From: Amycolatopsis decaplanina DSM 44594
GTDB taxonomy: Bacteria > Actinomycetota > Actinomycetes > Mycobacteriales > Pseudonocardiaceae
NCBI RefSeq assembly: GCF_000342005.1
Contig: NZ_AOHO01000077.1
Coordinates: forward strand, 124,001 to 188,000
Direction: 5' to 3'
Length of the DNA stretch: 64,000 nucleotides
Under the pieces are notes generated by a model. It was not told the origin of the DNA, made no database searches, and saw only the letters and a list, made by a program, of their open reading frames with translations. How positions within the stretch are numbered: the first letter of the stretch is position 1; each line of letters begins with the position of its first letter. Of the stretch, positions 33,619-42,345 are shown one piece after another. The translations under genes were made by a program, and so were the position numbers.

Positions 33619-36252
33619 GTGACCGAGAACGCCCAGCCGCAGCAGACCGACCTTCCGGGTACCTGGAACCCGGCCGACGAAGAAGCCTCGCTCTACCAGC
33701 GTTGGGTAGACGCCGGCTACTTCACGGCCGACCCCACGTCGGACAAGCCGCCGTTCACGGTAGTCATCCCGCCGCCGAACGTGACCGGTTCGCTGCACAT
33801 CGGGCACGCGTTCGAGCACACCCTGATCGACGCCATCACCCGTTACCACCGCATGCTCGGCGACGAGACGCTGTATCTGCCGGGCATGGACCACGCGAGC
33901 ATCGCGGTCCACGCGCTGGTCGAGAAGCAGCTCCGCGCCGAGGGCACCAGCCGCCGTGAGCTCGGCCGCGAGGCCTTCGTGGAGCGTGTCTGGCAGTGGA
34001 AGAACGAGCACGGCGGCAAGATCCTCGCCCAGATGAAGCGCCTCGGCGAGGGCGTCGACTGGAGCCGCGAGCGGTTCACCATGGACGACGGCCTGTCCAA
34101 GGCCGTCAACACGATCTTCAAGAAGCTCTTCGACGACGGCCTGATCTACCGCGCCGAGCGGCTGGTCAACTGGTCGCCGGAACTGCGGTCGGTGCTCTCC
34201 GACGCCGAGGTTAAGCACGAAGAGGTCGAGGGTGAACTCGTCTCGATGCGCTACGGCGACGGCGAGAACGCGATCGTCGTGGCCACCACCCGGATGGAGA
34301 CGATGCTCGGCGACACCGCCGTCGCGGTCCACCCGGACGACGAGCGCTACACGCACCTCATCGGCACCGAGGTCGAGCTTCCGCTGACCGGGCGCAAGAT
34401 CCCGATCGTGGCGGACAAGCACGTCGACCCGGAGTTCGGCACCGGTGCGGTCAAGGTGACCCCCGCGCACGACCCGAACGACTTCGAGATCGGCCAGCGC
34501 CACGACCTGCCGATGATCACGATCATGGACGAGCAGGGCCGCATCGACGGCACGGGTACCGAGTTCGACGGCATGGACCGGTTCGAGGCCCGTGTCGCGG
34601 TGCGGGAGAAGCTGCGCGAGCAGGGCCGCATCGTCGCGGAGAAGCGTCCGTACCTGCACAGCGTCGGGCACTCCGAGCGGTCGAAGGAGCCGATCGAGCC
34701 GCGGCTTTCGCTGCAGTGGTTCGTCAAGGTCGGCCCGCTCGCGAAGGCCGCCGGTGACGCGGTCCGCGACGGCCGGGTGAACGTCCACCCGCCGGAGATG
34801 GAGAAGCGCTACTTCGACTGGGTCGACAACCTGCACGACTGGTGCATCTCGCGTCAGCTGTGGTGGGGCCACCGCATCCCGGTCTGGTACGGCCCGAACG
34901 ACGAGGTCGTCTGCGTCGGACCGGACGAGGAGCCGCCCTCGGGCGAAGGCTGGACCCAGGACCCGGACGTCCTCGACACCTGGTTCTCCTCGGGCCTGTG
35001 GCCGTTCTCCACCCTCGGCTGGCCGGAGAAGACCCCGGACCTGAACAAGTTCTATCCGACGTCGGTGCTGGTCACCGGCTACGACATCCTGTTCTTCTGG
35101 GTCGTGCGGATGATGATGTTCGGCCTCTACGCCACCGGCGAGGCGCCGTTCAAGACCATCGCGCTGCACGGCATGGTCCGCGACCAGTTCGGCAAGAAGA
35201 TGTCGAAGACCGCGGGCAACGGTGTCGACCCCATCGAGTGGATGGACAGCTACGGCACCGACGCACTGAGGTTCACCCTCACGCGTGGCGCCAACCCGGG
35301 CACCGACGTGCCGATCGGCGAGGAATGGGTCGCGGGCTCCCGGAACTTCACCACGAAGCTCTGGAACGCCACCAAATTCGCCATGATGAACGGCGCGGAC
35401 GCGAACGCGCCTTTGCCGCCGGCGGCCGAGCTCACCGAGGCCGACCGCTGGATCCTCGGCAGGCTCGGCAGCGTCGTCGACGACGTCACCGGGTACCTCG
35501 CGGACTACCAGTTCGCCAAGGCCACCGACACGCTCTACCAGTTCACCTGGACCGAGCTGTGCGACTGGTACCTGGAGCTGTCGAAGGTCCAGGTCTTCCA
35601 GGGTGACGAGGCCCGCGTCACGGCGACGCGCGCGGTGCTGGGGCACGTGTTCGACACGGTGCTGAAGCTGCTGCACCCGTTCATCCCGTTCATCACCGAG
35701 AAGCTGTGGACGGCACTGACCGACCGCGAGTCACTGGTGATCGCCCCGTGGCCGGTGGCCGAGGCCTCGTACGCCGACGCCGTGGCGGACAAGCGGATCG
35801 CGGACGTGCGGAAGCTGGTCACCGAGGTCCGCCGGTTCCGCGCGGACCAGGGCCTCAAGCCCAGCCAGAAGGTGGCGGCGCGGCTGTCCGGCGACGGGTT
35901 CGCCGAGATCACCGGGCACGACGAGCCGATCCGCTCGCTGGTCCGGCTCACCCAGCCCGAAGACGGCTTCGCGCCGAGCGCGTCGCTCGAGGTCGGGCTG
36001 TCGGCCGGTGTCGTCACCGTCGAACTGGACCTGTCCGGCACGATCGACGTCGCCGCGGAGCGCAAGCGCCTGCAGAAGGACCTCGGCGCGGCGGAGAAGG
36101 AACTGGCGCAGGCCGAGGCCAAGCTCGGCAACCAGGCCTTCATCGACAAGGCGCCGGAGCCGGTGATCGGCAAGATCCGGGCCCGCAAGGAAACCGCCGT
36201 GGCCGACATCGAGCGCATCAACGCCCGGTTGGCGGCACTGCCCGCTTCCTGA
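33619..36252 (+). CDS. valS: Valyl-tRNA synthetase
   Basis: 877 residues, full length. Class I signatures: P-P-P-N-V-T-G-S-L-H-I-G-H (HIGH motif, ~48) and K-K-M-S-K-T-A-G-N (KMSKS, ~525). The CP1 editing domain lies between them with T-T-R-M-E-T-M. Anticodon-binding domain, then the C-terminal coiled coil typical of ValRS (last ~65 residues). It charges tRNA-Val and edits threonine. It ends at palindrome copy 3, converging on the SGNH hydrolase gene. Confidence 0.97.
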   Translation: MTENAQPQQTDLPGTWNPADEEASLYQRWVDAGYFTADPTSDKPPFTVVIPPPNVTGSLHIGHAFEHTLIDAITRYHRMLGDETLYLPGMDHASIAVHALVEKQLRAEGTSRRELGREAFVERVWQWKNEHGGKILAQMKRLGEGVDWSRERFTMDDGLSKAVNTIFKKLFDDGLIYRAERLVNWSPELRSVLSDAEVKHEEVEGELVSMRYGDGENAIVVATTRMETMLGDTAVAVHPDDERYTHLIGTEVELPLTGRKIPIVADKHVDPEFGTGAVKVTPAHDPNDFEIGQRHDLPMITIMDEQGRIDGTGTEFDGMDRFEARVAVREKLREQGRIVAEKRPYLHSVGHSERSKEPIEPRLSLQWFVKVGPLAKAAGDAVRDGRVNVHPPEMEKRYFDWVDNLHDWCISRQLWWGHRIPVWYGPNDEVVCVGPDEEPPSGEGWTQDPDVLDTWFSSGLWPFSTLGWPEKTPDLNKFYPTSVLVTGYDILFFWVVRMMMFGLYATGEAPFKTIALHGMVRDQFGKKMSKTAGNGVDPIEWMDSYGTDALRFTLTRGANPGTDVPIGEEWVAGSRNFTTKLWNATKFAMMNGADANAPLPPAAELTEADRWILGRLGSVVDDVTGYLADYQFAKATDTLYQFTWTELCDWYLELSKVQVFQGDEARVTATRAVLGHVFDTVLKLLHPFIPFITEKLWTALTDRESLVIAPWPVAEASYADAVADKRIADVRKLVTEVRRFRADQGLKPSQKVAARLSGDGFAEITGHDEPIRSLVRLTQPEDGFAPSASLEVGLSAGVVTVELDLSGTIDVAAERKRLQKDLGAAEKELAQAEAKLGNQAFIDKAPEPVIGKIRARKETAVADIERINARLAALPAS

Positions 36253-36255
36253 GGC

Positions 36256-36303
36256 CCTCGTGAGTGGTAAGGACGGTTCTAACCGTCCTTACCACTCACG
36301 AGG
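36256..36303. repeat. Dispersed palindrome, copy 3 (23-bp perfect arms), between convergent genes
   Basis: Arms 36256-36278 and 36281-36303 around a central CT, i.e. the inverted orientation of the AG centre of the other copies. Same core as copy 2. It begins 4 nt after the valS stop and precedes the SGNH hydrolase stop, an ideal bidirectional terminator position. Confidence 0.9.
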
Positions 36304-36318
36304 TTCGCGCGCGGCGGC

Positions 36319-37194
36319 TCAGCGGAGGTGACGGAGGATCACTTCGGCCACGCCCGCCATCCCGGTGCGATACGGGTGGTATGCCGCCGCGGCGAGCAGT
36401 TTCGTGTCCTGCCCGTTGATCCACGCGGCACCGTTCGGCGCGCAGGCGTCATGTCCGGCGGACGGTCCGAAAGTGTCCACGAAGGTCGCCTTGCCGTCGG
36501 CGGCGACGGCCTTCTCGATCGCCGAGTTCAACGCCTTCTCGACGTCGTTGAGCCAGGCGTAGTCGCCCTCGGCGAAGGGCAGGATTTTCGGGCAGTAGCC
36601 GGATTCCGGCGCGATCCGCGGGTAGCCGACGACGAGCACGTCGGCGCGCGGCGAGCGGGCGTGGATTCCCGCCAGCACCTTCTCGACGTTCTTGCCGGTC
36701 TGGTCGATCTTGGCCTTGACGCTGTCGACACCGCCGGCGGTGAACCTGTCCTGGCACGGGTTCCCGGTGGGATCGCCGGCGCGCAGCGAGGGGCAGGTGC
36801 CGACCAGCGTGCCGAAGACGCTGTGGTCGTTGCCGCCGATACCGACGGTGACCAGGTCGGTGTCCGCGCGCAGGGCGCTGAACTGGGGCGGGTTGCTGCC
36901 GAGGGTCACGTTCTGCCGCTGCGTCATGTCGGTGGTGTCGGCGCCGCCGCAGCTGATGTCGGTGAAGGAGCGGACCTGCAGCGCCGCGGCGAGGATCGAC
37001 GGATAGTTCTGCGTCGACTTGCCGCAGAAGAGCGGGTCGAGGCGGGGGAGCGGGATGAGCGGTCCGGAAGTGTAGGAATCACCCAGCGCGACGTAATTCC
37101 GGTAGGACCGCGTGGCGGCGGTGGCCGCCGTGGCGGAGGCGATCAGCAGGACGACGGTCGAGACGGCCGCGAACAGGACGCGTCTGAAGCGCAT
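36319..37194 (-). CDS. Secreted SGNH/GDSL-type hydrolase
   Basis: 291 residues with a Sec signal peptide (M-R-F-R-R then a hydrophobic core, cleavage near residue 28). SGNH blocks: V-A-L-G-D-S-Y-T-S-G (Ser), I-S-C-G-G-A (Gly), G-I-G-G-N-D (Asn) and the final Y-H-P-Y with catalytic His. Paired cysteines suggest disulfides as in Streptomyces lipases of this type. It hydrolyses esters outside the cell. It lies between valS and folC, outside the usual core order. Confidence 0.9.
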   Translation of the reverse strand: MRFRRVLFAAVSTVVLLIASATAATAATRSYRNYVALGDSYTSGPLIPLPRLDPLFCGKSTQNYPSILAAALQVRSFTDISCGGADTTDMTQRQNVTLGSNPPQFSALRADTDLVTVGIGGNDHSVFGTLVGTCPSLRAGDPTGNPCQDRFTAGGVDSVKAKIDQTGKNVEKVLAGIHARSPRADVLVVGYPRIAPESGYCPKILPFAEGDYAWLNDVEKALNSAIEKAVAADGKATFVDTFGPSAGHDACAPNGAAWINGQDTKLLAAAAYHPYRTGMAGVAEVILRHLR

Positions 37195-37301
37195 GAGGAC
37201 CCCGATCTCCGGACTGGATGGCCTCTCGAAAATGAACCGGATCCGGCCGGATCGGCGCCGCCGATCGGGTGGTCGAGCGCCTGTTTCACCCGCTCGTGGT
37301 G

Positions 37302-37931
37302 TCACATCGGGTGATCGTCTTCCGGTCTGCGGTAGACGAGGAGGTAGCGGTAGAAGAGCAGGTTCCTGACCTCGCTCCCCGGCAGCAGCCGGGCCGCGTC
37401 GCGCCGGATCCGGTTCATCGGCGGGAACGTCTCCACGATCGGCGCCGTCGGCAGCGGATCGACCCCGCCGTTCAGCCGGTCACCGGCGTACACGACCACC
37501 CTGGCCAGCGCGTTGACCGGACAGGCCACCATGGCGCGCGCGTAGTCGGCGAACGAACTGGGCTTGCCGATGCCGAGCACGGCCAGCACACCGCCGGGGA
37601 CCAGCGCGTCACGCAGCTTCGTGACCATGTCGAACGGCACATGGTGGAGCGCCGCGAGGCAGGAGATGAAGTCGTACGCCTCCTCCGGCAGCTTTTCGGC
37701 GACCACGTCGGCCTGCCGGTACGAGATCGTGCCGGGTCCCGGCGAACCGGCGGCGCGGGCGAGGTCGATCATCGGACCGGATCGGTCGATCGCCTCCACG
37801 TGCATCCCGGTCGCCGCGAGGCGCCGCGCGAACCGTCCGCTGCCGCAGCCCACGTCCAGCGCCACGCCAGGACCGGGAGGCAGCTGGTCGAGCAGCAGCG
37901 GGTGATAGTGGTCGTTGTGGTCGAACCCCAT
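37302..37931 (-). CDS. Class I SAM-dependent methyltransferase
   Basis: 209 residues. Motif I A-L-D-V-G-C-G-S-G-R-F near residue 25, acidic loop E-A-I-D-R-S, Q-A-D-V after it, and the post-II segment L-H-H-V. UbiE/Methyltransf_11 type. Substrate unknown. Start ATG 37931. It is divergent from folC, 70 nt apart. Confidence 0.88.
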   Translation of the reverse strand: MGFDHNDHYHPLLLDQLPPGPGVALDVGCGSGRFARRLAATGMHVEAIDRSGPMIDLARAAGSPGPGTISYRQADVVAEKLPEEAYDFISCLAALHHVPFDMVTKLRDALVPGGVLAVLGIGKPSSFADYARAMVACPVNALARVVVYAGDRLNGGVDPLPTAPIVETFPPMNRIRRDAARLLPGSEVRNLLFYRYLLVYRRPEDDHPM

Positions 37932-38001
37932 GCGTCGAGAGTGCCAGCAAAAGCCGCACGTAGACTCGGCCCGACAGGCAGCAAGGCTAAGAGGAGAGTT
38001 C

Positions 38002-39678
38002 GTGCCGCGAGGTGACGGCCGGGATTCCGAAGATTTCAGGGAATCCCCGGACCTGGCAGATCTGGACAGTTTCGCCGGTGTCGACGAATTGGGGGCACGC
38101 GCCCACGATCCGTCCGACGACACCGACCCGGATCTGGACGCACCCGACGCCGCGTACCAGGCGGGCGGCGGTGCCGGCGGCGGGATCGGCGGGATCGGGC
38201 AGCTGGGGGACAACCTCGCCCTCGGCCCGGTGCCGGACCTCGTCGCCCCGGAGGACGTGGAACTGCACGAACTGGACGACCAGGGCGACGAGTTCGCCCC
38301 GTCCGACCCCAACGGGCAGCAGGCGCGGCGCGAACTGCTCGCCGTCGAGGCCGAGCTGAACCAGCGCTGGCCCGAGACCAAGATCGAGCCGTCCCTCGCC
38401 CGCATCGCGGCCCTGGTCAACCTCATGGGTGAGCCGCACCGCGGATATCCGGTGCTGCACGTCGCCGGGACCAACGGCAAGGGCTCGACCACCCGGATGA
38501 TCGACGCGTTGCTGACCCGGATGGGCCTGCGCGTCGGCCGGTACACGAGCCCGCACCTGCAGCTGGTCACCGAGCGGATCGCGCTCGACGGCGCCCCCGT
38601 CTCCGCCGCCGCGTACGTCGACCTGTACCGCGACGTCGCGCCGTACGTGACCATGGTGGACAACGCGGGCGGGCCCGACGCGGTGCCGATGAGCAAGTTC
38701 GAGGTGCTGACCGGCATGGCGTTCGCAGCCTTCGCCGACGCGCCCGTCGAAGCCGCGGTCATCGAAACCGGCCTCGGCGGCTCCTGGGACGCCACCAACG
38801 TCGTAGACGGCGACGTCGCCGTCATCACCCCGATCGGCGTCGACCACGTCGAGTACTTCGGCGGCTCTCCGGCCAAAGCCGCGGTGGAGAAGGCCGGGAT
38901 CATCAAGCCCGGCAGCGTCGCGGTCATCGCCGAGCAGGACCCCGAAGTGCAGAAGATCCTGCTGGAACGCGCCGTCGAGGTCGACGCGAGCGTCGCCCGC
39001 GCGGGCAGTGAGTTCGGCGTGCTGGAGCGCGAGGTCGCCGTCGGCGGGCAGATGCTGAAACTGCAGGGCCTCGGCGGGGTCTACGACGAGATCTTCCTGC
39101 CGCTGCACGGCGCGCACCAGGCGGCCAACGCCGCGCTCGCGCTGGCCGCCGTCGAAGCGTTCTTCGGGGCGGGCAAGGACAAGCAACTGGTCGTCGAGGC
39201 CGTCCGCGAGGCCTTCGCCGAGGTCGAGACCCCCGGCAGGCTGGAGCGCGTCCGCGCCGCGCCGACAGTGCTGCTCGACGCCGCCCACAACCCGCACGGC
39301 GCCAAGGCGCTCGCGACCACCGTCGCCGAGGAGTTCGCCTTCCGCCGTCTCGCCGCCGTGGTCGGCGTGATGGCGGAGAAGGACGCCCGCGGCATCCTGG
39401 ACGCCCTCGAACCGGTCGTCTCCGAGATCGTCGTCACCAAGAACTCCTCGCCGCGCGCGATGCCGCTCGACGAACTCAACGACATCGCCATCTCGATCTT
39501 CGGCGAAGACCGGGTCGTGGCCGAGCCCAGCCTCGACGCCGCGATCGAGACCGCCATCGGCCTCGTCGAGCAGAGCGACGATCCCGAGGAGCCGCTGGCG
39601 GGCGGAGGCGTGCTGGTCACCGGCTCGGTCGTCACGGCGGGCGAGGCCAGGACCCTGTTCGGTAAGGAGCCGGCGTGA
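38002..39678 (+). CDS. folC: Folylpolyglutamate / dihydrofolate synthase with acidic N-terminal extension
   Basis: 558 residues. The Mur-ligase-like core starts near residue 110 (E-A-E-L-N-Q-R-W) with the P-loop A-G-T-N-G-K-G-S-T-T near 155. E-T-G-L-G-G and D-A-A-H-N-P-H-G follow. It adds glutamates to folates. The first ~105 residues are Asp/Gly-rich and low complexity, longer than usual for FolC. The GTG start with GAGGAGAG is solid, so the extension is probably real. The stop overlaps the next start as GTGA. Confidence 0.95.
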   Translation: MPRGDGRDSEDFRESPDLADLDSFAGVDELGARAHDPSDDTDPDLDAPDAAYQAGGGAGGGIGGIGQLGDNLALGPVPDLVAPEDVELHELDDQGDEFAPSDPNGQQARRELLAVEAELNQRWPETKIEPSLARIAALVNLMGEPHRGYPVLHVAGTNGKGSTTRMIDALLTRMGLRVGRYTSPHLQLVTERIALDGAPVSAAAYVDLYRDVAPYVTMVDNAGGPDAVPMSKFEVLTGMAFAAFADAPVEAAVIETGLGGSWDATNVVDGDVAVITPIGVDHVEYFGGSPAKAAVEKAGIIKPGSVAVIAEQDPEVQKILLERAVEVDASVARAGSEFGVLEREVAVGGQMLKLQGLGGVYDEIFLPLHGAHQAANAALALAAVEAFFGAGKDKQLVVEAVREAFAEVETPGRLERVRAAPTVLLDAAHNPHGAKALATTVAEEFAFRRLAAVVGVMAEKDARGILDALEPVVSEIVVTKNSSPRAMPLDELNDIAISIFGEDRVVAEPSLDAAIETAIGLVEQSDDPEEPLAGGGVLVTGSVVTAGEARTLFGKEPA

Positions 39679-40070
39679 CCGACGAGACCCCGAAGCCGCC
39701 CGCCAAGGACCCGATGAAGTCCTTCCGCGGCGTGATGGCCGGTTCCCTGATCATGGAGGGCATCACCGTCGCGCTCGCGTTGCCGGTGGTGGCGAAACTC
39801 GGCGGCGGGGTCGGCTCGCTCACCGGCTGGTCGGTGATCGTCATCGCGGTCGCGCTGATCGTGCTGTGCGGTTTCCTGAAGAAGCCCTGGGCGGTGCCCG
39901 CGGTGCTCGTCCTGCAGGTCGCGTTGATCGCTTTCTTCGTCGCGCTGCCCGCCGTGGCGATCCTCGGGGTGATCTTCCTCGGGATCTGGCTGTGGCTGCT
40001 GTGGCTGCGGCGGGACGTGGCCCGGCGGATGGCGGCCGGGACGCTCCCGAGTCAGCAGCAACCTCAGTAA
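39675..40070 (+). CDS. DUF4233 membrane protein
   Basis: 131 residues, four predicted helices, charged ends. Proteins of this family follow folC in most actinobacteria. The GTG start overlaps the folC TGA, so it is translationally coupled. Function unknown. Confidence 0.9.
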   Translation: MTDETPKPPAKDPMKSFRGVMAGSLIMEGITVALALPVVAKLGGGVGSLTGWSVIVIAVALIVLCGFLKKPWAVPAVLVLQVALIAFFVALPAVAILGVIFLGIWLWLLWLRRDVARRMAAGTLPSQQQPQ

Positions 40071-40080
40071 GGTCCTTCCT

Positions 40081-40508
40081 GTGGCCCGGAGAGCATTGAT
40101 CGTCGCCTGCTCGGAGTACGCGGACGAACAGCTCGACGACCTGCCGGTGGTGCGGTCCGATGCCACCGTCCTCGCCGGGGTTCTCGGCGACCCGGCCATC
40201 GGGGACTTCGAGGTCGAGTGCTCTTGAACGGTACGGAGAGTGAGAGCCGCCGCGGAATCGGGCGGCTCTCCTTACGAGTACGACTCCACGACGGTTTCGT
40301 CGTCGCGAAGGCGCTGTCCCAGCCCAGGTCCTGGTGCGGACCGAGCCTGCTGCGGAAGTTCGCGCCGTTGCCGCGCGACAATCCCCGCGGGACGAAGCTG
40401 TTCGTCGACACCTACAGCGTTTTCCGCGCGATCAGGACGCTCGACCCGATCCTCGCCGCCGACCATTTCCCCGAACCGCTCCGGGAGGTCGCCACCTCAC
40501 CAAGGTGA
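40081..40508 (+). pseudogene. Frameshifted, truncated caspase-family protein remnant
   Basis: A GTG with AAGG upstream opens a 48-codon frame whose start (R-R-A-L-I-V-A-C-S-E-Y-A-D) and D-A-x-x-L-A-G-V-L-G-D-P-A-I-G-D-F-E-V-E match the N-terminus of bacterial caspase-like proteins. It stops at 40227. The next frame, from 40218, continues as V-L-L-N, the expected continuation (F-E-V-E-V-L-L-N), so a single G was lost near 40217. The following ~90 codons to 40508 do not look like caspase, and the catalytic His/Cys are absent. Reading: broken remnant joined to unrelated DNA. Confidence 0.6.
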
Positions 40509-40572
40509 CCACCCACCCGCTCCATCTCTTATCCACAATGGACCGACGGACGTCACCGGCGACGTGGTGGCG

Positions 40573-42180
40573 TCAGCCGGTCAGCCGTTCCGCCTCATCG
40601 GGACTGATCGGGAGGTGGCGGACGGTGAACTCGGTCAGCGGCCGGTCCGCCGTTACCCAGCCATCGGGCCGGACGAACATCTCCTCGACGGCGCCCCTTT
40701 GCCGCATCACCAGTTGTGCCTCGGCCAGGTCGAAGGCGGCCGACTGCGTGGGGAAGATCGCGAAGTACTGGATCTCGTCGTTTCGGTGTGCGACGCCCCG
40801 CCTGAGCGTCGCGGACCAGAACCTGCGGCCGACCATGCCGCGCTCGTCCACTTCGGTGACATACCACGTCGGCTCCCGGGGCAGCCGCGCGAAGACGTCG
40901 GACGGCTCCCAGCCGAGGTCGAGGGCGGACTCCTCGGCGGTCGCGGTCAGCCGCACCAACGCGACAGGTCCCCGCTCGCGGCAGCGTAACTCGAAGTAGC
41001 GAGGCTCCGCGGTGGCGAGTCGTCCGGTGATCCGGTCCAGGTCGGCCTGGCTGATCGCCAGTGTGTGCTCGTTCTGCGGGCTCGCCGTCGGCAGCCACTC
41101 GCCTGGCCGCAGGAACATCTCCCACCGCCCCGGCTCGTCCGTCGTGCGGCGGATCGCCGAGTACGCGTTGTTCACGTCCGTCGTGGCTCTGGCGCTTTCG
41201 AAAACCGCGAAGTGTTGGTGCCCACCGACAGCGGCAGCGCGTCGCTTCGCGTTCCTGACGTGGAGGCGGGCCGCGAGACGTTCCGACTCCATCGAGGACA
41301 GCGGTAGGACGATTTCGTGCTCGGGCCCGGGCTCCCGGACTATCGCGTACGCCGACTCGGGATCGAGCACGTCGGTCGGGTGGTGGAAGACCGCGTAGGC
41401 GCCCGGCGCCTCCCGCTCGGCACTCCGCTGCCGGACCAAATCGGCCATGATCCGCACGGCGGAGTCGAAGTCGATCTCCTGGATACTCGACGCCGACACC
41501 TTGTCCAGCACCTCGGTCGGCCGGAACTTCCCGTCACCGGTGAACTCCTGCGTCCCCGTTTGCCGCTGCGGGTCCTTCGCCGCCACGACCACGGAGTACG
41601 GCGTGCCATCGGCGAAGAAGACGACGTGATGGCGCCATAGTGCGGCCCAGTTCGCGTCGATCCTCTGCCTGAGGAACTGAGCCCCGGCTTCGCTGATCGC
41701 GATGTACTCCTCGGTCCAGTCCCGGCCACTGTCGAGCCGGTAGAGCTTGTCGGTTTCCTCCCACCGGTTGTGCCCGGCGTACTTCTCCTCGCGGTAGGGC
41801 TGCGGTCGCCGGATCAGCAGGTAGGCCTTGCTGAGGTCGACCACGTCCTCGGTGTGCTTGAAAACCGCGTAGTACTTGTGGTCGCTCAGTTCCGACTCGT
41901 GCGTGGCCGCGCTGATCTCGCGCACCATCTGGACCAGGAAACCGTTGGCGTATCCGACGGCGGCTTCCCGGGCGGTCCACTGTGGTTCGTCCGGCACGCG
42001 GCTCAAGAGGTTGGACGGTTCCCACATCAGGTTGTGGGTGAAGGCGTCTTCGGTGGTACCCGTCAGCCTGACCACGGCGTGCGGTAGTCGTTCTCCCTCG
42101 ACGAGGATCACGAGGTAGCGGACGTTCGGATCTTCGTCGGCGGCGTAGTAGTCGCGCAGGCCCCAATTAGTGTCACGCAT
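40573..42180 (-). CDS. Uncharacterised protein built of internal repeats
   Basis: 535 residues, no signal or membrane segment. A unit recurs at ~103-170, 261-305, 322-385 and 471-535: an aromatic-A-[VI]-F block, then D-x-x-x-A, then [IV]-R, then an acidic strand, and in several copies a distal A/P-I-S. A second unit (R-L-T ... W-E-P-S) occurs at ~33-90 and ~405-465, with a weaker form at 185-255. Function unknown; the repeats suggest a modular binding protein. ATG 42180 is preceded by GGGGGG. It is convergent with the caspase remnant. Confidence 0.75.
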   Translation of the reverse strand: MRDTNWGLRDYYAADEDPNVRYLVILVEGERLPHAVVRLTGTTEDAFTHNLMWEPSNLLSRVPDEPQWTAREAAVGYANGFLVQMVREISAATHESELSDHKYYAVFKHTEDVVDLSKAYLLIRRPQPYREEKYAGHNRWEETDKLYRLDSGRDWTEEYIAISEAGAQFLRQRIDANWAALWRHHVVFFADGTPYSVVVAAKDPQRQTGTQEFTGDGKFRPTEVLDKVSASSIQEIDFDSAVRIMADLVRQRSAEREAPGAYAVFHHPTDVLDPESAYAIVREPGPEHEIVLPLSSMESERLAARLHVRNAKRRAAAVGGHQHFAVFESARATTDVNNAYSAIRRTTDEPGRWEMFLRPGEWLPTASPQNEHTLAISQADLDRITGRLATAEPRYFELRCRERGPVALVRLTATAEESALDLGWEPSDVFARLPREPTWYVTEVDERGMVGRRFWSATLRRGVAHRNDEIQYFAIFPTQSAAFDLAEAQLVMRQRGAVEEMFVRPDGWVTADRPLTEFTVRHLPISPDEAERLTG

Positions 42181-42345
42181 ACGATCGCCCCCCAAGCAGA
42201 CCTTTTCGTCAAGCTACTTCAACCGGGCTCCCATCAGGACAAAAGCGCGCGAGATCACATCACCCGCGCCACTACCGTCCGTTCGTTCATCACCGCGCAA
42301 ACCGCCGTTGGCCGACCAGCCGTGGCCGCGGGATAGAACCTCGCC

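Noticed and set aside
42274..42295. Possible PHO box (GTTCATCACCG) upstream of phoD
   Set aside because: Only one 11-bp unit fits; the adjacent 11-bp steps on either side do not match, so a PhoP site cannot be supported.
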